From CAMAVH01 sp036500145 (GTDB lineage Bacteria > Pseudomonadota > Alphaproteobacteria > SMXQ01): a stretch of 64,000 nt of DNA. The position numbers were made by a program, and so were the translations under genes. The stretch's first letter is position 1, and each line of letters starts with the position of its first letter. Below the pieces are notes generated by a model. It searched no databases. It was not told the DNA's origin and was given only the letters and a program-made list of their open reading frames with translations. The stretch lies in the NCBI GenBank assembly GCA_036500145.1, contig DASYCO010000020.1:1-64000 (forward strand), in the 5' to 3' direction. Of this stretch, positions 19,612-28,896 are shown in pieces.

Positions 19612-20323
19612 AGTTCGCGGCTATGCGCAGAGCGTCTGGCGCGTCGTCGAGACGCAGTACAAAGCCGCGACGATGCGCCTGACCGATTCGCTGGAAGAGC
19701 AGCGAATCCTGGAGCAGCTGCTCGAAGACTCCAAGCCGCCGCTGCCGCCGGAATGCCAGGGCCTGAGCTTCCTGCTGGCGACACCGTTCCGCTATGCCCC
19801 CTATCCGTTCGGATCGCGCTTCAGGCGGGCCGTCCAGCCCGAAGGCGTCTTCTATGGCGCGGAGCAGATCGAAACGGCGATCTCGGAAGCCGTGTTCTAC
19901 GCCTTGCTCTTCTATCTCGAATCTCCGGACATGACCCTGCCGACCGGCCCCATCGCAAAGACGGCCTTTTCCGTCCGTTGCGCCAGCGACCGCAGCATCG
20001 ACCTCACGGTCCCGAAGCTGGATCGCGACAAGGCCCTGTGGACCCATCCCACGGACTACAGCCCTTGCCAGGCTCTCGCCGATGCGGCGCGCGAGATCGA
20101 CGTGCAGGTCATCAGATACCGGTCCGTGCGCGACGAACATGGCCGGGCCAGCGTGGCGCTCATGTCTCCGGCCGCCTTCACCGACAGGCAGGTGCGGGGC
20201 TTGCAGACCTGGCACTTCCTCATCAAGAGCAGAGCCGTCGTGCAGGCCTGGTGCGAAAGCCCGCGCATGATGCTGGAATTCCCCGCCGGGAGATTTCAGC
20301 TCGATCCCAGAATTCCCGCATGA
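19583..20323 (+). CDS. RES-domain toxin (NAD+-degrading type)
   Basis: 246-residue RES-family protein; characterised members degrade NAD+ (for example by phosphorolysis) and stop growth. Conserved positions are visible: Arg/Tyr in ATPFRYAPYPFGSRF, Tyr and Glu in GVFYGAEQIETAISEAVFY, and the Ser-containing C-terminal SVALMSPAAF. The N-terminal helical part (VWRVVETQ...LEEQRILEQLLE) is typical of the longer RES toxins, which supports ATG 19583 and the overlap with the antitoxin. It appears intact and is followed by a terminator. Confidence 0.9.
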   Translation: MWTPAALRSEVRGYAQSVWRVVETQYKAATMRLTDSLEEQRILEQLLEDSKPPLPPECQGLSFLLATPFRYAPYPFGSRFRRAVQPEGVFYGAEQIETAISEAVFYALLFYLESPDMTLPTGPIAKTAFSVRCASDRSIDLTVPKLDRDKALWTHPTDYSPCQALADAAREIDVQVIRYRSVRDEHGRASVALMSPAAFTDRQVRGLQTWHFLIKSRAVVQAWCESPRMMLEFPAGRFQLDPRIPA

Positions 20324-20339
20324 CACGATATCGCGAATG

Positions 20340-20369
20340 AAAAAGGCCGCTCAAGTGAGCGGCCTTTTT
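20340..20369. terminator. Bidirectional terminator after the RES toxin
   Basis: A stem of about 12 bp with GGCCGCTC/GAGCGGCC core, A run on the left and TTTTT on the right, lies between convergent genes (RES toxin and cytochrome c). Confidence 0.88.
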
Positions 20370-20396
20370 GTTTGCTTGATCCACGGCGCGCGGAGG

Positions 20397-21695
20397 TCAC
20401 TTCCCCTGGCGCGCGTCCTTCACCGCCTTGTCGACGCCTGACCAGGCTGGGCGGTCCGTGTAGCGCGCGCGCACGAACTTCACGAGAGCGCTCATCTCCG
20501 CTTCCGTCAGCTGCGGGCCGATGGCCGGCATCGAGCGGCCAAGCGCGCCGACAGGCGGGCGGATGCCGCTCCAGATGGCGTGGACGACGGTGCCGGGATC
20601 CTTCGCGTTCACCGACGTCTGCAAGGCGAGCGGCAGGGCGCCGCCGTTGGCCTTGTGGCACTGGGCACAGCGCGCCTCGAACACCTTGGCGCCGGCGGCG
20701 AATTCCGTCGGCACGGGCGGCGCTTCGGGATTGCCCCATTCGCGCTTGAGGGCGGCGGCGCGCGCCTTGTCCTCGTCGATCTGCGGCGCGCCGGCACGCA
20801 AGCTCTCGACATAGGCGGCGATGGCGAAGACGTCGATCTCGTTCTGGTTGTGCAAGGCGTTGACGACCGGCGTCATCGGGCCGGCGGCCATGCCGTGCTT
20901 CGCATGCCAGCCGTCCATCAGGTAGACGACGAGCTCCTGGCGCGTCCAGGGCATCTGCGACAGCGAGTCCTTGTTGAGCGGCGGGGCGACCCAGCCTTCG
21001 GCGGCGCCGCCGCCATAGGCCGGGCTCGTCTCGGCGCCCATGAAGTTGCGCGGCGTGTGGCAGGCCCCGCAATGGCCGAGGCCTTCGACGAGATAGGCGC
21101 CGTCGTTCCACTGCTCGTCCTTCGCCGGGTCGGGCTTGAACGGCGTCTTGTCGAGGAAGAGCGCCTTCCAGACATAGAGCACCTGGCGGACGTTGAAGGG
21201 GAAGGGCAGCTCGTTCTTGCGCACTGTCTCCTTGACCGGGGCCACGCCCGCCATCAGGTAGGCGTATATCGCGTCGACGTCGGCTTCCTTCACCTTGGTG
21301 AAGTGGTCGTAGGGGAAGGCCGGATAGAGATGGTTGCCCTTGCGGTCGACGCCTTCCTTCAGCGCGCGGCGGAAGGCGTCCTTCGACCAGTTGCCGATGC
21401 CGCTGTCCGGGTCGGGCGTGATGTTCGAGGTGTAGATGATGCCGAAGGGCGTCGGCAGCGGCAAGTTGCCGGCGAAGGGCGCGCCGTCCTCGCGCGTGTG
21501 GCAGGCGGAACAGTCGCCGTAGTTCGCGAGCACGCGGCCGCGCTCGACGACGGCTTTGTCGAAGCTGGCGGGATCAGGCGTCGCGATGGCGGAAAGTTCC
21601 GGCTGACGCGCGAGGATGAAGAGTCCGACGACCGCGACGATGCCGAGCGCCGCGGCGATGCCGAGGGCGGTCCAAACAGTGCTGCGTCTTTTCAT
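20397..21695 (-). CDS. Triheme membrane-anchored cytochrome c
   Basis: 432 residues. An N-terminal membrane helix or signal (about 7-29) is followed by three c-type heme sites: CSACH (Cys62-His66), CGACH (about 205) and CAQCH (about 345). This is the arrangement of the cytochrome subunit of periplasmic alcohol/aldehyde and isoquinoline/nicotinate dehydrogenases. It is transcribed divergently from a (2Fe-2S) subunit and a Tat-exported molybdopterin subunit, so it probably passes their electrons to the respiratory chain. Confidence 0.92.
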   Translation of the reverse strand: MKRRSTVWTALGIAAALGIVAVVGLFILARQPELSAIATPDPASFDKAVVERGRVLANYGDCSACHTREDGAPFAGNLPLPTPFGIIYTSNITPDPDSGIGNWSKDAFRRALKEGVDRKGNHLYPAFPYDHFTKVKEADVDAIYAYLMAGVAPVKETVRKNELPFPFNVRQVLYVWKALFLDKTPFKPDPAKDEQWNDGAYLVEGLGHCGACHTPRNFMGAETSPAYGGGAAEGWVAPPLNKDSLSQMPWTRQELVVYLMDGWHAKHGMAAGPMTPVVNALHNQNEIDVFAIAAYVESLRAGAPQIDEDKARAAALKREWGNPEAPPVPTEFAAGAKVFEARCAQCHKANGGALPLALQTSVNAKDPGTVVHAIWSGIRPPVGALGRSMPAIGPQLTEAEMSALVKFVRARYTDRPAWSGVDKAVKDARQGK

Positions 21696-21908
21696 TGGAA
21701 CTTCCCCTGCCAGCTTATCGCTCGTCTCTGTCGCGTTATATCCGCTTCGATATAGCCGTCATGATTGGTGCGGTTTGCATCGCATCTAGTTCGGCAAAAT
21801 CTAACAGACGAGCATTCTTGTTATCGCTATTATTAGCGATAACAGCAGCATGCTGGCAAGCAATCCGCGGAGACAGGGCCGCAGAGATCGCTGAAAGGAA
21901 TCGCACCC

Positions 21909-22370
21909 ATGGAATTTTCGCTGAGCATCAATGGCAGCGTCCAGAAGGTGGACGTCGAGCCGGAGACTCCTTTGCTCTGGGTCTTGCGCGACACGATCGG
22001 GCTCACCGGCACCAAGTACGGCTGCGGCATCGCGCGATGCGGCGCCTGCACCATTCACGTCGACGGACAGGCGACGAAGGCATGCCAATTGCCCGCCTCC
22101 GCCGCCGTCGGCAGGAGCATCACCACCATCGAAGGCCTGTCGAAAGACAGCTCGCATCCGGTCCAGCAGGCCTGGCGCGAGATCGGCGTACCGCAATGCG
22201 GTTATTGTCAAAGTGGGCAGATCATGGCCGCCTCGGCCTTGCTCGCCAAGCGCAAGAACCCGACCGACGTCGAGATCGAAACCGCGATGGCCGACAATCT
22301 CTGCCGCTGCGGCACCTATCTCAAGATCGTCGCGGCGATCCACCGCGCCGCCAAGATCGAGCAGAGCTGA
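21909..22370 (+). CDS. (2Fe-2S) small subunit of molybdenum hydroxylase (IorA-like)
   Basis: 153 residues with both cluster motifs of the xanthine-oxidase family: the plant-ferredoxin type (YGCGIARCGACTIHVDG, with a later Cys in TKACQLP) and the C-terminal type (CGYCQSG and NLCRCGTY). It carries electrons from the molybdenum cofactor of the large subunit to the cytochrome. It lacks its own export signal, so it would be carried out with the Tat-signal-bearing partner encoded 11 bases downstream. Confidence 0.95.
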   Translation: MEFSLSINGSVQKVDVEPETPLLWVLRDTIGLTGTKYGCGIARCGACTIHVDGQATKACQLPASAAVGRSITTIEGLSKDSSHPVQQAWREIGVPQCGYCQSGQIMAASALLAKRKNPTDVEIETAMADNLCRCGTYLKIVAAIHRAAKIEQS

Positions 22371-22381
22371 GGGAGGCCGTC

Positions 22382-24601
22382 ATGACCGAACAGATGAAGC
22401 AGACGCTTTCCGACAAGGGCCTTTCGCGGCGCGCGTTCATACAGGCTTCGGCCACCGTCGGCGGCGGGCTGATGCTCGGCTTCTGCATGCCGAGCGCCTT
22501 CGCCGCGACCATCGGCCCGCAGAGCCAGTCGACGACGACGGCCGTGGGCACCGAGATCAACGCCTGGCTCGTCATCGACAAGGACAACACGGTGACGATG
22601 CGCATCCCGCACACGGAGATGGGCCAAGGGGGCATCACCTCGGTGGCCTTGCTGATCGCGGAAGAGCTGAACGTCGAATGGTCGAAGATCAAGACCGAGT
22701 TCGCCGACGCCAACCGCCATCTGCGCAACAACAAAGAATACAAGGTGATGAGCACGCACGGCTCGCAGCTCGTGCGCCTGCAGCATCCGCATCTCATGCA
22801 GGCCGGCGCCTCGGCGCGCGAGCGCCTGAAGCAGGCGGCCGCCGAAGCCTGGGGCGTCAAGCGCGACGACGTCGTGGCCAAGCTCGGCATGCTGACCTCT
22901 GGCGAGCATAGCGCGACCTACGGCGAGTTCGTCGAGGCCGCGTCCCAGGTGAAGCTCGACAAGGAGCCGGCGATCAACGTCGACCCCGCCAAGTGGTGGC
23001 TGCTCGGCAAGGGCACGATGCGCCTCGACATCCCCAACAAGGTCAACGGCAGCGCCCAGTACGCCATCGACACGCGCGTGCCCGGCATGGTCTACGCCAC
23101 GGTCAAGGCGAGCCCGGTGCCCTGGGGCAAGCTCAAGAGCTACGACGAGAGCGCGATCAAGAACCGGCCCGGCTTCGTCGCCGTGGTGCCGCTGAAGGCG
23201 GTGCCCGGCAAGCGCGGCCAGCCCGACCTGCAGGATGCGGTCGCGGTGGTCTTCGACAGCTGGTACCGCGCCAAGACGGCGCTGGAGCTGCTGCCGATCG
23301 AATGGGACTTCGGCGACAGCGCCACGGCGAACTCGGCCCGCTACTTCGAGGAAGGCCGCAAGCTGGTCGGCCAGGCGGGGCAGGTCACCGGCAAGGAAGA
23401 CCCGCAGGTCGCCGAGATCCTCGCGGCTTCGAAGCAGGTCGTCACGGCCGACTACGAGCGTCCGTTCGAGACCCATGCCCGCATGGAGCCGATCAACGCC
23501 ACCGTGCATGTGCAGACCGACCGCGTCGACGTCTGGTCGCCGACGCAGGACCAGTCCGCCGCGATCACCCTGGTCGCCGAACAGCTCGGCCGCGACCCGA
23601 AGGACATCTACGCCCACACCATGTTCCTGGGCGGCGGCTTCGGGGGCAACGGCGCCGGCGGCACCGGCGTCACCAAGCAGGCGGCGCAGATCTCCAAGGA
23701 GCTCGGCAAGCCGGTGAAGGTGCTGTGGACCCGCGAGGAGGACATCGCCCAGGACAAGCAGCGCCCGCTGGCGCTCGCCAAGCTCAGCGCCGCGATCGGC
23801 GACGACGGCCTGCCGACGGCGCTGCTTACCCGCGCGGCCTGGTTCTCGCAGGACGGCATGAACCAGATCGGCGGCGCGACTTCCGACTACGGCATCTACA
23901 ACATGCCCTACAAGGTGCCGCACCGGCACCATGAGCGGCACAACGCCAAGACGCACGTGCCGAGCTCGACGCACCGCGCGCCGGGCGCCAACCAGATGGG
24001 CTTCATGGCCGAGAGCTTCGTCGACGAAATGGCCATCGCGGGCGGCTGGAACCCGCTCGACTGGCGTCTCAAGATGACCGAAGGCATGGACGACTGGCAG
24101 CTCGTGCTGCAGACCCTGAAGGACAAGGCGGGCTTCCGCACCGACCTGCCGAAAGGGCAGGGCATGGGCATCGCCGCCGTCGAATCGCACGGCACCATCG
24201 CTGCCGCCTGCGCCACGGTGAACGTCAGCCGCCGCGGCCGCCTCACGGTCGAGAAGTTGCTCGTGGTGCTCGACGCCGGCCATGTGATCAACCCCCACGC
24301 GGCGGCCGAGCAGTGCGAAGGCTCCGTCTGCTGGGAGTTGTCGCACGCCTGGATGGGCGGCCTTGAGCTCGAGAACGGCCGCTTCAGCAACACGAACTTC
24401 GACAGCTACAACCTGCTGCGCATCGACCAGATGCCTGAGGTCGAGACGATCTTCGCCTCGTCCGGCGGCAAGAAGTGGGGCGGCCTCGGCGAACCCTCCG
24501 GCCCGCCGACGCCGCCGTCGATCGCCAACGCGATCTGGTACGCCACGGGCAAGCGCATCCGCTCGACGCCCTTCCGCCAGCACGACTTGAGCTGGTCGTA
24601 G
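22382..24601 (+). CDS. Molybdopterin-binding large subunit, Tat-exported (IorB-like)
   Basis: 739-residue aldehyde-oxidase/isoquinoline 1-oxidoreductase beta-type subunit. The N-terminus has a twin-arginine signal (LSRRAFIQASATVGGG). Cofactor-binding features include GGGFGGNG and HRAPGANQMGFMAESFVDE, and the C-terminal WGGLGEPSGPP holds the catalytic Glu position. GGGAGG precedes ATG 22382; a longer frame upstream only overlaps the small subunit in another phase. With the small subunit and divergent cytochrome it should form a periplasmic hydroxylase of an N-heterocycle or aldehyde; the substrate is unknown. Confidence 0.93.
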   Translation: MTEQMKQTLSDKGLSRRAFIQASATVGGGLMLGFCMPSAFAATIGPQSQSTTTAVGTEINAWLVIDKDNTVTMRIPHTEMGQGGITSVALLIAEELNVEWSKIKTEFADANRHLRNNKEYKVMSTHGSQLVRLQHPHLMQAGASARERLKQAAAEAWGVKRDDVVAKLGMLTSGEHSATYGEFVEAASQVKLDKEPAINVDPAKWWLLGKGTMRLDIPNKVNGSAQYAIDTRVPGMVYATVKASPVPWGKLKSYDESAIKNRPGFVAVVPLKAVPGKRGQPDLQDAVAVVFDSWYRAKTALELLPIEWDFGDSATANSARYFEEGRKLVGQAGQVTGKEDPQVAEILAASKQVVTADYERPFETHARMEPINATVHVQTDRVDVWSPTQDQSAAITLVAEQLGRDPKDIYAHTMFLGGGFGGNGAGGTGVTKQAAQISKELGKPVKVLWTREEDIAQDKQRPLALAKLSAAIGDDGLPTALLTRAAWFSQDGMNQIGGATSDYGIYNMPYKVPHRHHERHNAKTHVPSSTHRAPGANQMGFMAESFVDEMAIAGGWNPLDWRLKMTEGMDDWQLVLQTLKDKAGFRTDLPKGQGMGIAAVESHGTIAAACATVNVSRRGRLTVEKLLVVLDAGHVINPHAAAEQCEGSVCWELSHAWMGGLELENGRFSNTNFDSYNLLRIDQMPEVETIFASSGGKKWGGLGEPSGPPTPPSIANAIWYATGKRIRSTPFRQHDLSWS

Positions 24602-24633
24602 GCGCGATCGAAGCCAAAAGGGCGCGGACAGCA

Positions 24634-24665
24634 AAAAGGCCAGAACCGCAGGGTTCTGGCCTTTT
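24634..24665. terminator. Bidirectional terminator
   Basis: A perfect 14-bp stem (AAAAGGCCAGAACC with GGTTCTGGCCTTTT) and GCAG loop lie between the convergent hydroxylase and DUF5666-like genes. Confidence 0.9.
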
Positions 24666-24688
24666 CCTCTGTGCGCGCCGCGCGTCGA

Positions 24689-25312
24689 TCAGCGCGCGGG
24701 ATAGCGCCTGTCGTCGCTCACCGTCACGGCCTTGGCGGAATACTTGCCGTTCGCGTTCGTGAGGGCGGAGATGCCGATCCAGGCGCCCGGCTTGAGCATG
24801 TCCTTGCTGCCGGGCACGGTGGTCACGATGGGCGCCTCGGGCGGCACGGCGATGACGTAGTCCTTGCCGCCGGTCGTCAGCGTCAGCTTGCCGTCCTTCT
24901 GGCCGGCGACGATCTGCGTCGCCGGAGCGTTGGTCATGGAGCCGTTCGGATCGCTGTTCCAGGGGCCGTGGCGTTCGGTCGCCTTGCTGGTGGGCGGAAA
25001 GACCACGACCTGCACCGCCTTCATGCCCTCGCTGCCGTCCGGATTGGGGGCTGGCAATGCGCCGACGCCGACGAAGCTGCCGGGCTTGATGTCGGCAAGC
25101 TTGACGTTGACCGCGTGGGTGACCGTGTAGTCCGGTTCGAGCGCGACCTGGACCGTCTTGCCCTCGGCGGTCTTGACGGTGAGGTCGTTGCCGGAAAGCT
25201 TTTCGACTTCGCCGCGCAGGCGCCCGTCTTCCTGCGCCATGGCGGGGGTGAACGCGGCCGTCGCCAGCAGGGCGGCGGCGCAGGCTGCAGCAAATCCGCG
25301 AATGATCGTCAT
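24689..25312 (-). CDS. Periplasmic DUF5666-like protein
   Basis: 207 residues with a signal peptide (MTIIRGFAAACAAALLATAA, cleavage at AMAQE). The mature part repeats short beta-strand units such as RLRGEVEKLSGNDLTVKTAEG and KPGSFVGVGAL, as in the DUF5666 OB-fold-like family of small periplasmic proteins. No catalytic residues are apparent. GGGGGAGAAG upstream supports the start at 25312 rather than the longer frame. Function unknown. Confidence 0.7.
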   Translation of the reverse strand: MTIIRGFAAACAAALLATAAFTPAMAQEDGRLRGEVEKLSGNDLTVKTAEGKTVQVALEPDYTVTHAVNVKLADIKPGSFVGVGALPAPNPDGSEGMKAVQVVVFPPTSKATERHGPWNSDPNGSMTNAPATQIVAGQKDGKLTLTTGGKDYVIAVPPEAPIVTTVPGSKDMLKPGAWIGISALTNANGKYSAKAVTVSDDRRYPAR

Positions 25313-25568
25313 GGTGCTTCTCCCCCTGATGGACGCCTCATATGAAGCCTGGGCTGTCCTCTGCAAGACCATAGCGCCATCCTGCCGTGGGCGGCGAGTC
25401 AACAAGCTGAGATGAGGCCACTCTTATAGAGAACCGCCTGTAAATTCAGGGGCTTGGAAATTCAATATGTCCTGAATTTGACCGATGCGGCAGGGCGCGC
25501 CGGTGTGATAATCCGTTTCACGCATCGCGAACGCATAAGTCGCGGACACAAAAAAAGGACCAGGGAGA

Positions 25569-26630
25569 ATGCTCGAGCCGTCTCGCGCGTGGATCGTCAC
25601 GCCCATATTCCGGACCATGCTGGCCGCGCTCGCGGCGACCCTTTGCGTCGCGGCCGCGTCGGCCGACCCCGTCGAGGATTTCTACGCCAAGAACCGCATC
25701 ACCATCAGCGTCGGCGGCACGTCGGGCGGCGGCTACGCCGTCTATGCGCGCACGCTCGCGACCGTGCTCGGCAACTACGTGCCCGGCAAGCCAACCGTGA
25801 TCGTGCAGTACATGCCGGGCGCCAGCACCATCCGCGCCGCCAACTACATCTACAACGCGGCGCGCCAGGACGGCTCGGAGATCGGGGCCTTCCAGCAGCC
25901 GGTGTTCACGGCGCCCTTCTTCGAGCCGAACGGCATCCAGTACGACGCGCAGAAGTTCCAGTGGCTCGGCAGCCTGAGCAGCGACGTCAACGTCTGCTTC
26001 GTCCGCTCCGACACCGGCATCAAGGACTTCGAGGAGACGCGCCAGAAGCAGGTCACCATCGGGGCCAACGCGCCGAGCGCCATCAGCACGCGCGCGCCCG
26101 TGATCCTCAACAACCTGCTGAAGACCAAGTTCAAGATCATCAGCGGCTACAACGGCCCCGACCTGGCGCTCGCCATCGACCGCAACGAGGTGCAGGGCCA
26201 GTGCAGCTCCTGGAGCTCGATCAAGTCCTTACGCGGCGACTGGCTGAACAGCAAGTTCATCAACATCCTGGTGCAGCTCTCCACCGAGCGCGAGCCGGAG
26301 CTGCAGGACGTGCCGCTGATGATGGACTTCGTGCAGTCCGACGAGCAGCGCGCGGCGCTGAACTTCATGTTCACGCCGCAGAAGTTCGGCCGGCCCTACG
26401 CCTTCCCGCCGAACGTGCCGGCGGACCGCGTGGCCGCCATGCGCAAGGCCTTCGCCGACGTCGCAAAGGACGAGAAGTTCGTCGAGCTCGTCAAGAAGCA
26501 GAGCCTCGACGTCTCCTTCACCGACGGCGAGAAGATGCAGAGCCTGACCGCCGGGCTGTTCGCCACGCCGAAGTCGATCATCGACATCGCCGAGAAGGCG
26601 GCGAACGCCGAAGGCGTCACGAAGAAATAG
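25569..26630 (+). CDS. TctC/Bug-family tripartite tricarboxylate binding protein
   Basis: 353-residue periplasmic receptor with a signal region ending at AAASAD. It has the family hallmarks ISVGGTSGGGYAVYARTLA and VIVQYMPGASTIRAANYI. Members bind carboxylates for TctAB transporters, but neither TctA nor TctB is nearby; orphan Bug proteins are common and may act as sensors or share transporters. Its neighbours, a VOC protein and a UbiD-family decarboxylase, suggest an aromatic or unsaturated carboxylate, which is inference from context. Confidence 0.88.
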   Translation: MLEPSRAWIVTPIFRTMLAALAATLCVAAASADPVEDFYAKNRITISVGGTSGGGYAVYARTLATVLGNYVPGKPTVIVQYMPGASTIRAANYIYNAARQDGSEIGAFQQPVFTAPFFEPNGIQYDAQKFQWLGSLSSDVNVCFVRSDTGIKDFEETRQKQVTIGANAPSAISTRAPVILNNLLKTKFKIISGYNGPDLALAIDRNEVQGQCSSWSSIKSLRGDWLNSKFINILVQLSTEREPELQDVPLMMDFVQSDEQRAALNFMFTPQKFGRPYAFPPNVPADRVAAMRKAFADVAKDEKFVELVKKQSLDVSFTDGEKMQSLTAGLFATPKSIIDIAEKAANAEGVTKK

Positions 26631-26660
26631 CGTTCACGGACCATTCGAGGGAGAGAAGCG

Positions 26661-27011
26661 ATGCCGAGAGTGCAGCATGTGGCGATCCGGTCGGAAAACC
26701 CGGAAAAGCTCGCCAAGTACTACGAAGACGTCTTCGGCTGGACCCGTCTGCGCCTGGGCGGCGGGGGCGGCGTGCATCTGACGGACGGCCACATCAACAT
26801 CGCCATCCTGAACACCAACGGCGCGCCGGCCGGCGTCGAGCATATCGGCGTCAAGGTCGAGAGCATGGACGAGGTGAAGGACGGCCTGGCGAAGTACGGC
26901 GTCGCCCTGGAGGCGCGGCCGGCCGACAACCGCGCCGCCGAACAGCGCGTCGTCGACCCGGACGGCAACTCCATCGACCTGTCCGTCCGCGGCTTCATGT
27001 ACAGGGCCTGA
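26661..27011 (+). CDS. VOC-superfamily protein (glyoxalase/dioxygenase fold)
   Basis: 116 residues forming one vicinal-oxygen-chelate domain: VQHVAIRSENPEKLAKYYEDVFGW at the start, HLTDGHINIAIL in the middle, HIGVKVESMDEVKDGLAKYG, and a C-terminal VDPDGNSIDLS. His6 (VQHVAIR) and later His/Glu-type positions could bind metal. It starts 30 bases after the TctC stop with a GGGAGAGAAG ribosome site, so it is likely cotranscribed. Reaction unknown (isomerase, lyase or dioxygenase are all possible). Confidence 0.85.
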   Translation: MPRVQHVAIRSENPEKLAKYYEDVFGWTRLRLGGGGGVHLTDGHINIAILNTNGAPAGVEHIGVKVESMDEVKDGLAKYGVALEARPADNRAAEQRVVDPDGNSIDLSVRGFMYRA

Positions 27012-27064
27012 CCGGCCGGTTCGCGCCGTAGGTCAGGCTGCGCCGTCCCGGCGGCAGAGATGCG

Positions 27065-28705
27065 CTAGCGCTTCCGCTTTGCCGCCGGCTTCTTCTTCGC
27101 CGTCTTGCCGAGCTTGGGCGACGGCATGTCGCGCGCCGAACGCATGGCCGTCTCGTCGTGGTAGAGCGCGGCGCCGGGCGCATCGCCTTGTTCCGGCTCG
27201 AAGCTCAGCAGGTTCGGCACGTTGCCCGGCAGGCCAAGCTCGCTCCAGCGGTCGCCGACGCGGTCGTAGACGGACTTGCGCAGGCGCGTGCGCTTGGAGA
27301 ACACCGGTATGTAGCGGTGCTCCTTGCAGGCGTTGATCAGCGCCTTCGAGCCATAGGGGCGAATCTCCGGCGGGTTCTGCGTCGGGTCGAGGCCGGTCGA
27401 CCAGGTCTGGCGCAGGATGTCGATGTCGTCGCTCGGGTTGCAGCGGCTCGCCATGGCCCACAGCACCTGGTCCATGTCCGTCGGGTCGACGTCCTCATCC
27501 ACGGCGATGATCCATTTCGTGTAGTAGGCGCCGCCCGGCACCTGGGCGGCGAGCGCGAGAGCCTGCGGCGCGTGGCCGGCGTACTTCTGCTCGAGCGAGA
27601 TGATCGTCATGCCGAAGCCGCCGGCGGCGGCCGGGTGCGAATAGACGCCGCAGATGCCCGGCACGCCGAGCTTGTTGAGGTCGTCCCAGATTTTCGCGCC
27701 GCGCAGGATGGAGAAGAAGCCGCTCTGCTCGCAGGAGGGATAGTCGGCCATCAGCGCGTTGGTCAGCACCGGCTTGTCGCGGTAGTGCACGGCGGTGATC
27801 TCGACCAGCGGGCACATGGCCTCGGGCTTGCCGTAGTAGCCGGTAAACTCGCCGAACGGGCCTTCGGCCTGCATGGCGTTCGGCTTGATGACGCCTTCGA
27901 CGACGATCTCGGCGCTGGCCGGAAACAGCAGGTCGCTCTGCGTCGCCTTCACCAGCTCGACCGCCTCGCCCTTGATGCCGCCGGCATAGTCGTATTCCGA
28001 GGCGTTCTTCGGGAAGGACTGCGAGCCGACGAGCATGTAGAGCGGGTCGATGCCCCAGCAGGCGACGACGGGCAGCGCCTTGCCCTGGGCCCAGGCGCGC
28101 GTGATGTGCAGGCGCGCATCCTTGCCGGGCGAGAGGTAGAGGCCGGTATGGTTGCGGTCCTGCACCATCATGCGGTAGGTGCCGACGTTGAGGTAGCCGT
28201 TGTCCGGATCGCGCGTGATGACGGCGTCGCAGGTGCCGGCGTAGTTGCCGCCGTCGAGCGGCCAGTGGCGCGGGATCGGCAGCTTCTTGAGGTCGATGTC
28301 CTTGCCGGTGACGCTGTTCTCGTAGACCGGCGCCTTGGAGCGCGGCACCTCGACGGGGGGAATCTGCCGCTTCATCTTCTCCATGGTGCGGCGGATCAAC
28401 TCGACCGTTGGAGTATCCGGCGGCTCTTCCAGCGACAGCGCGATGCGGCGCACGCTCGGGCCGTAGACGTTCCACAGATGCTTGATCTGGTAGGGGCTGT
28501 TCTCGAAGCCCTTGGCCTTCGTGAACATCACGGCGGGCGACGGCTTCTGCTTGGCGATGAGATAGGAAATGGCGCTCATTTCCTCTTCGACGTCGACAGG
28601 CTTGTCGACGGTGACGAGTTCGCCGATGGCTTCCGACCTCTCAAGCCAGTCCCGCAGGTCGCGGATGGGATGGTTGGCGAGCGGCGCGGCGGAAAGCTTT
28701 TTCAT
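27065..28705 (-). CDS. UbiD-family (de)carboxylase, prenylated-FMN type
   Basis: 546 residues with the UbiD core: RDLRDWLERSEAIGEL at the N-terminus, NAMQAEGPFGEFTGYYG with the conserved Glu, and KWIIAVDEDVDPTDMDQVLW near the C-terminus. These enzymes use prenylated FMN to decarboxylate or carboxylate aromatic or alpha,beta-unsaturated acids. The C-terminal ~30 residues are a Lys-rich tail. It converges on the TctC-VOC pair. No UbiX (cofactor synthase) is in the window. Length and motifs are closer to catabolic family members than to E. coli UbiD. Confidence 0.9.
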   Translation of the reverse strand: MKKLSAAPLANHPIRDLRDWLERSEAIGELVTVDKPVDVEEEMSAISYLIAKQKPSPAVMFTKAKGFENSPYQIKHLWNVYGPSVRRIALSLEEPPDTPTVELIRRTMEKMKRQIPPVEVPRSKAPVYENSVTGKDIDLKKLPIPRHWPLDGGNYAGTCDAVITRDPDNGYLNVGTYRMMVQDRNHTGLYLSPGKDARLHITRAWAQGKALPVVACWGIDPLYMLVGSQSFPKNASEYDYAGGIKGEAVELVKATQSDLLFPASAEIVVEGVIKPNAMQAEGPFGEFTGYYGKPEAMCPLVEITAVHYRDKPVLTNALMADYPSCEQSGFFSILRGAKIWDDLNKLGVPGICGVYSHPAAAGGFGMTIISLEQKYAGHAPQALALAAQVPGGAYYTKWIIAVDEDVDPTDMDQVLWAMASRCNPSDDIDILRQTWSTGLDPTQNPPEIRPYGSKALINACKEHRYIPVFSKRTRLRKSVYDRVGDRWSELGLPGNVPNLLSFEPEQGDAPGAALYHDETAMRSARDMPSPKLGKTAKKKPAAKRKR

Positions 28706-28896
28706 GCGATGTACTTCTTTTTTTCATGCGTCCCCATTTCGGGTCGGAGCCCTGTCTCCGATCCGGCATTTGACGGTGCAAATGGCCGAAAACGCCCGAT
28801 TGTAGGCGATCCTTTCGCGGGCTGACGAGAGGGAAAAGGCGCGACAGCGCGCGGCGCGAAGTGCGCCCCTCGAACATTTCCGAATGGAAGATGCGA

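Noticed and set aside
21695..22381. N-terminal extension of the large hydroxylase subunit
   Set aside because: Overlaps the small-subunit gene out of phase; the Tat signal and ribosome site place the start at 22382.
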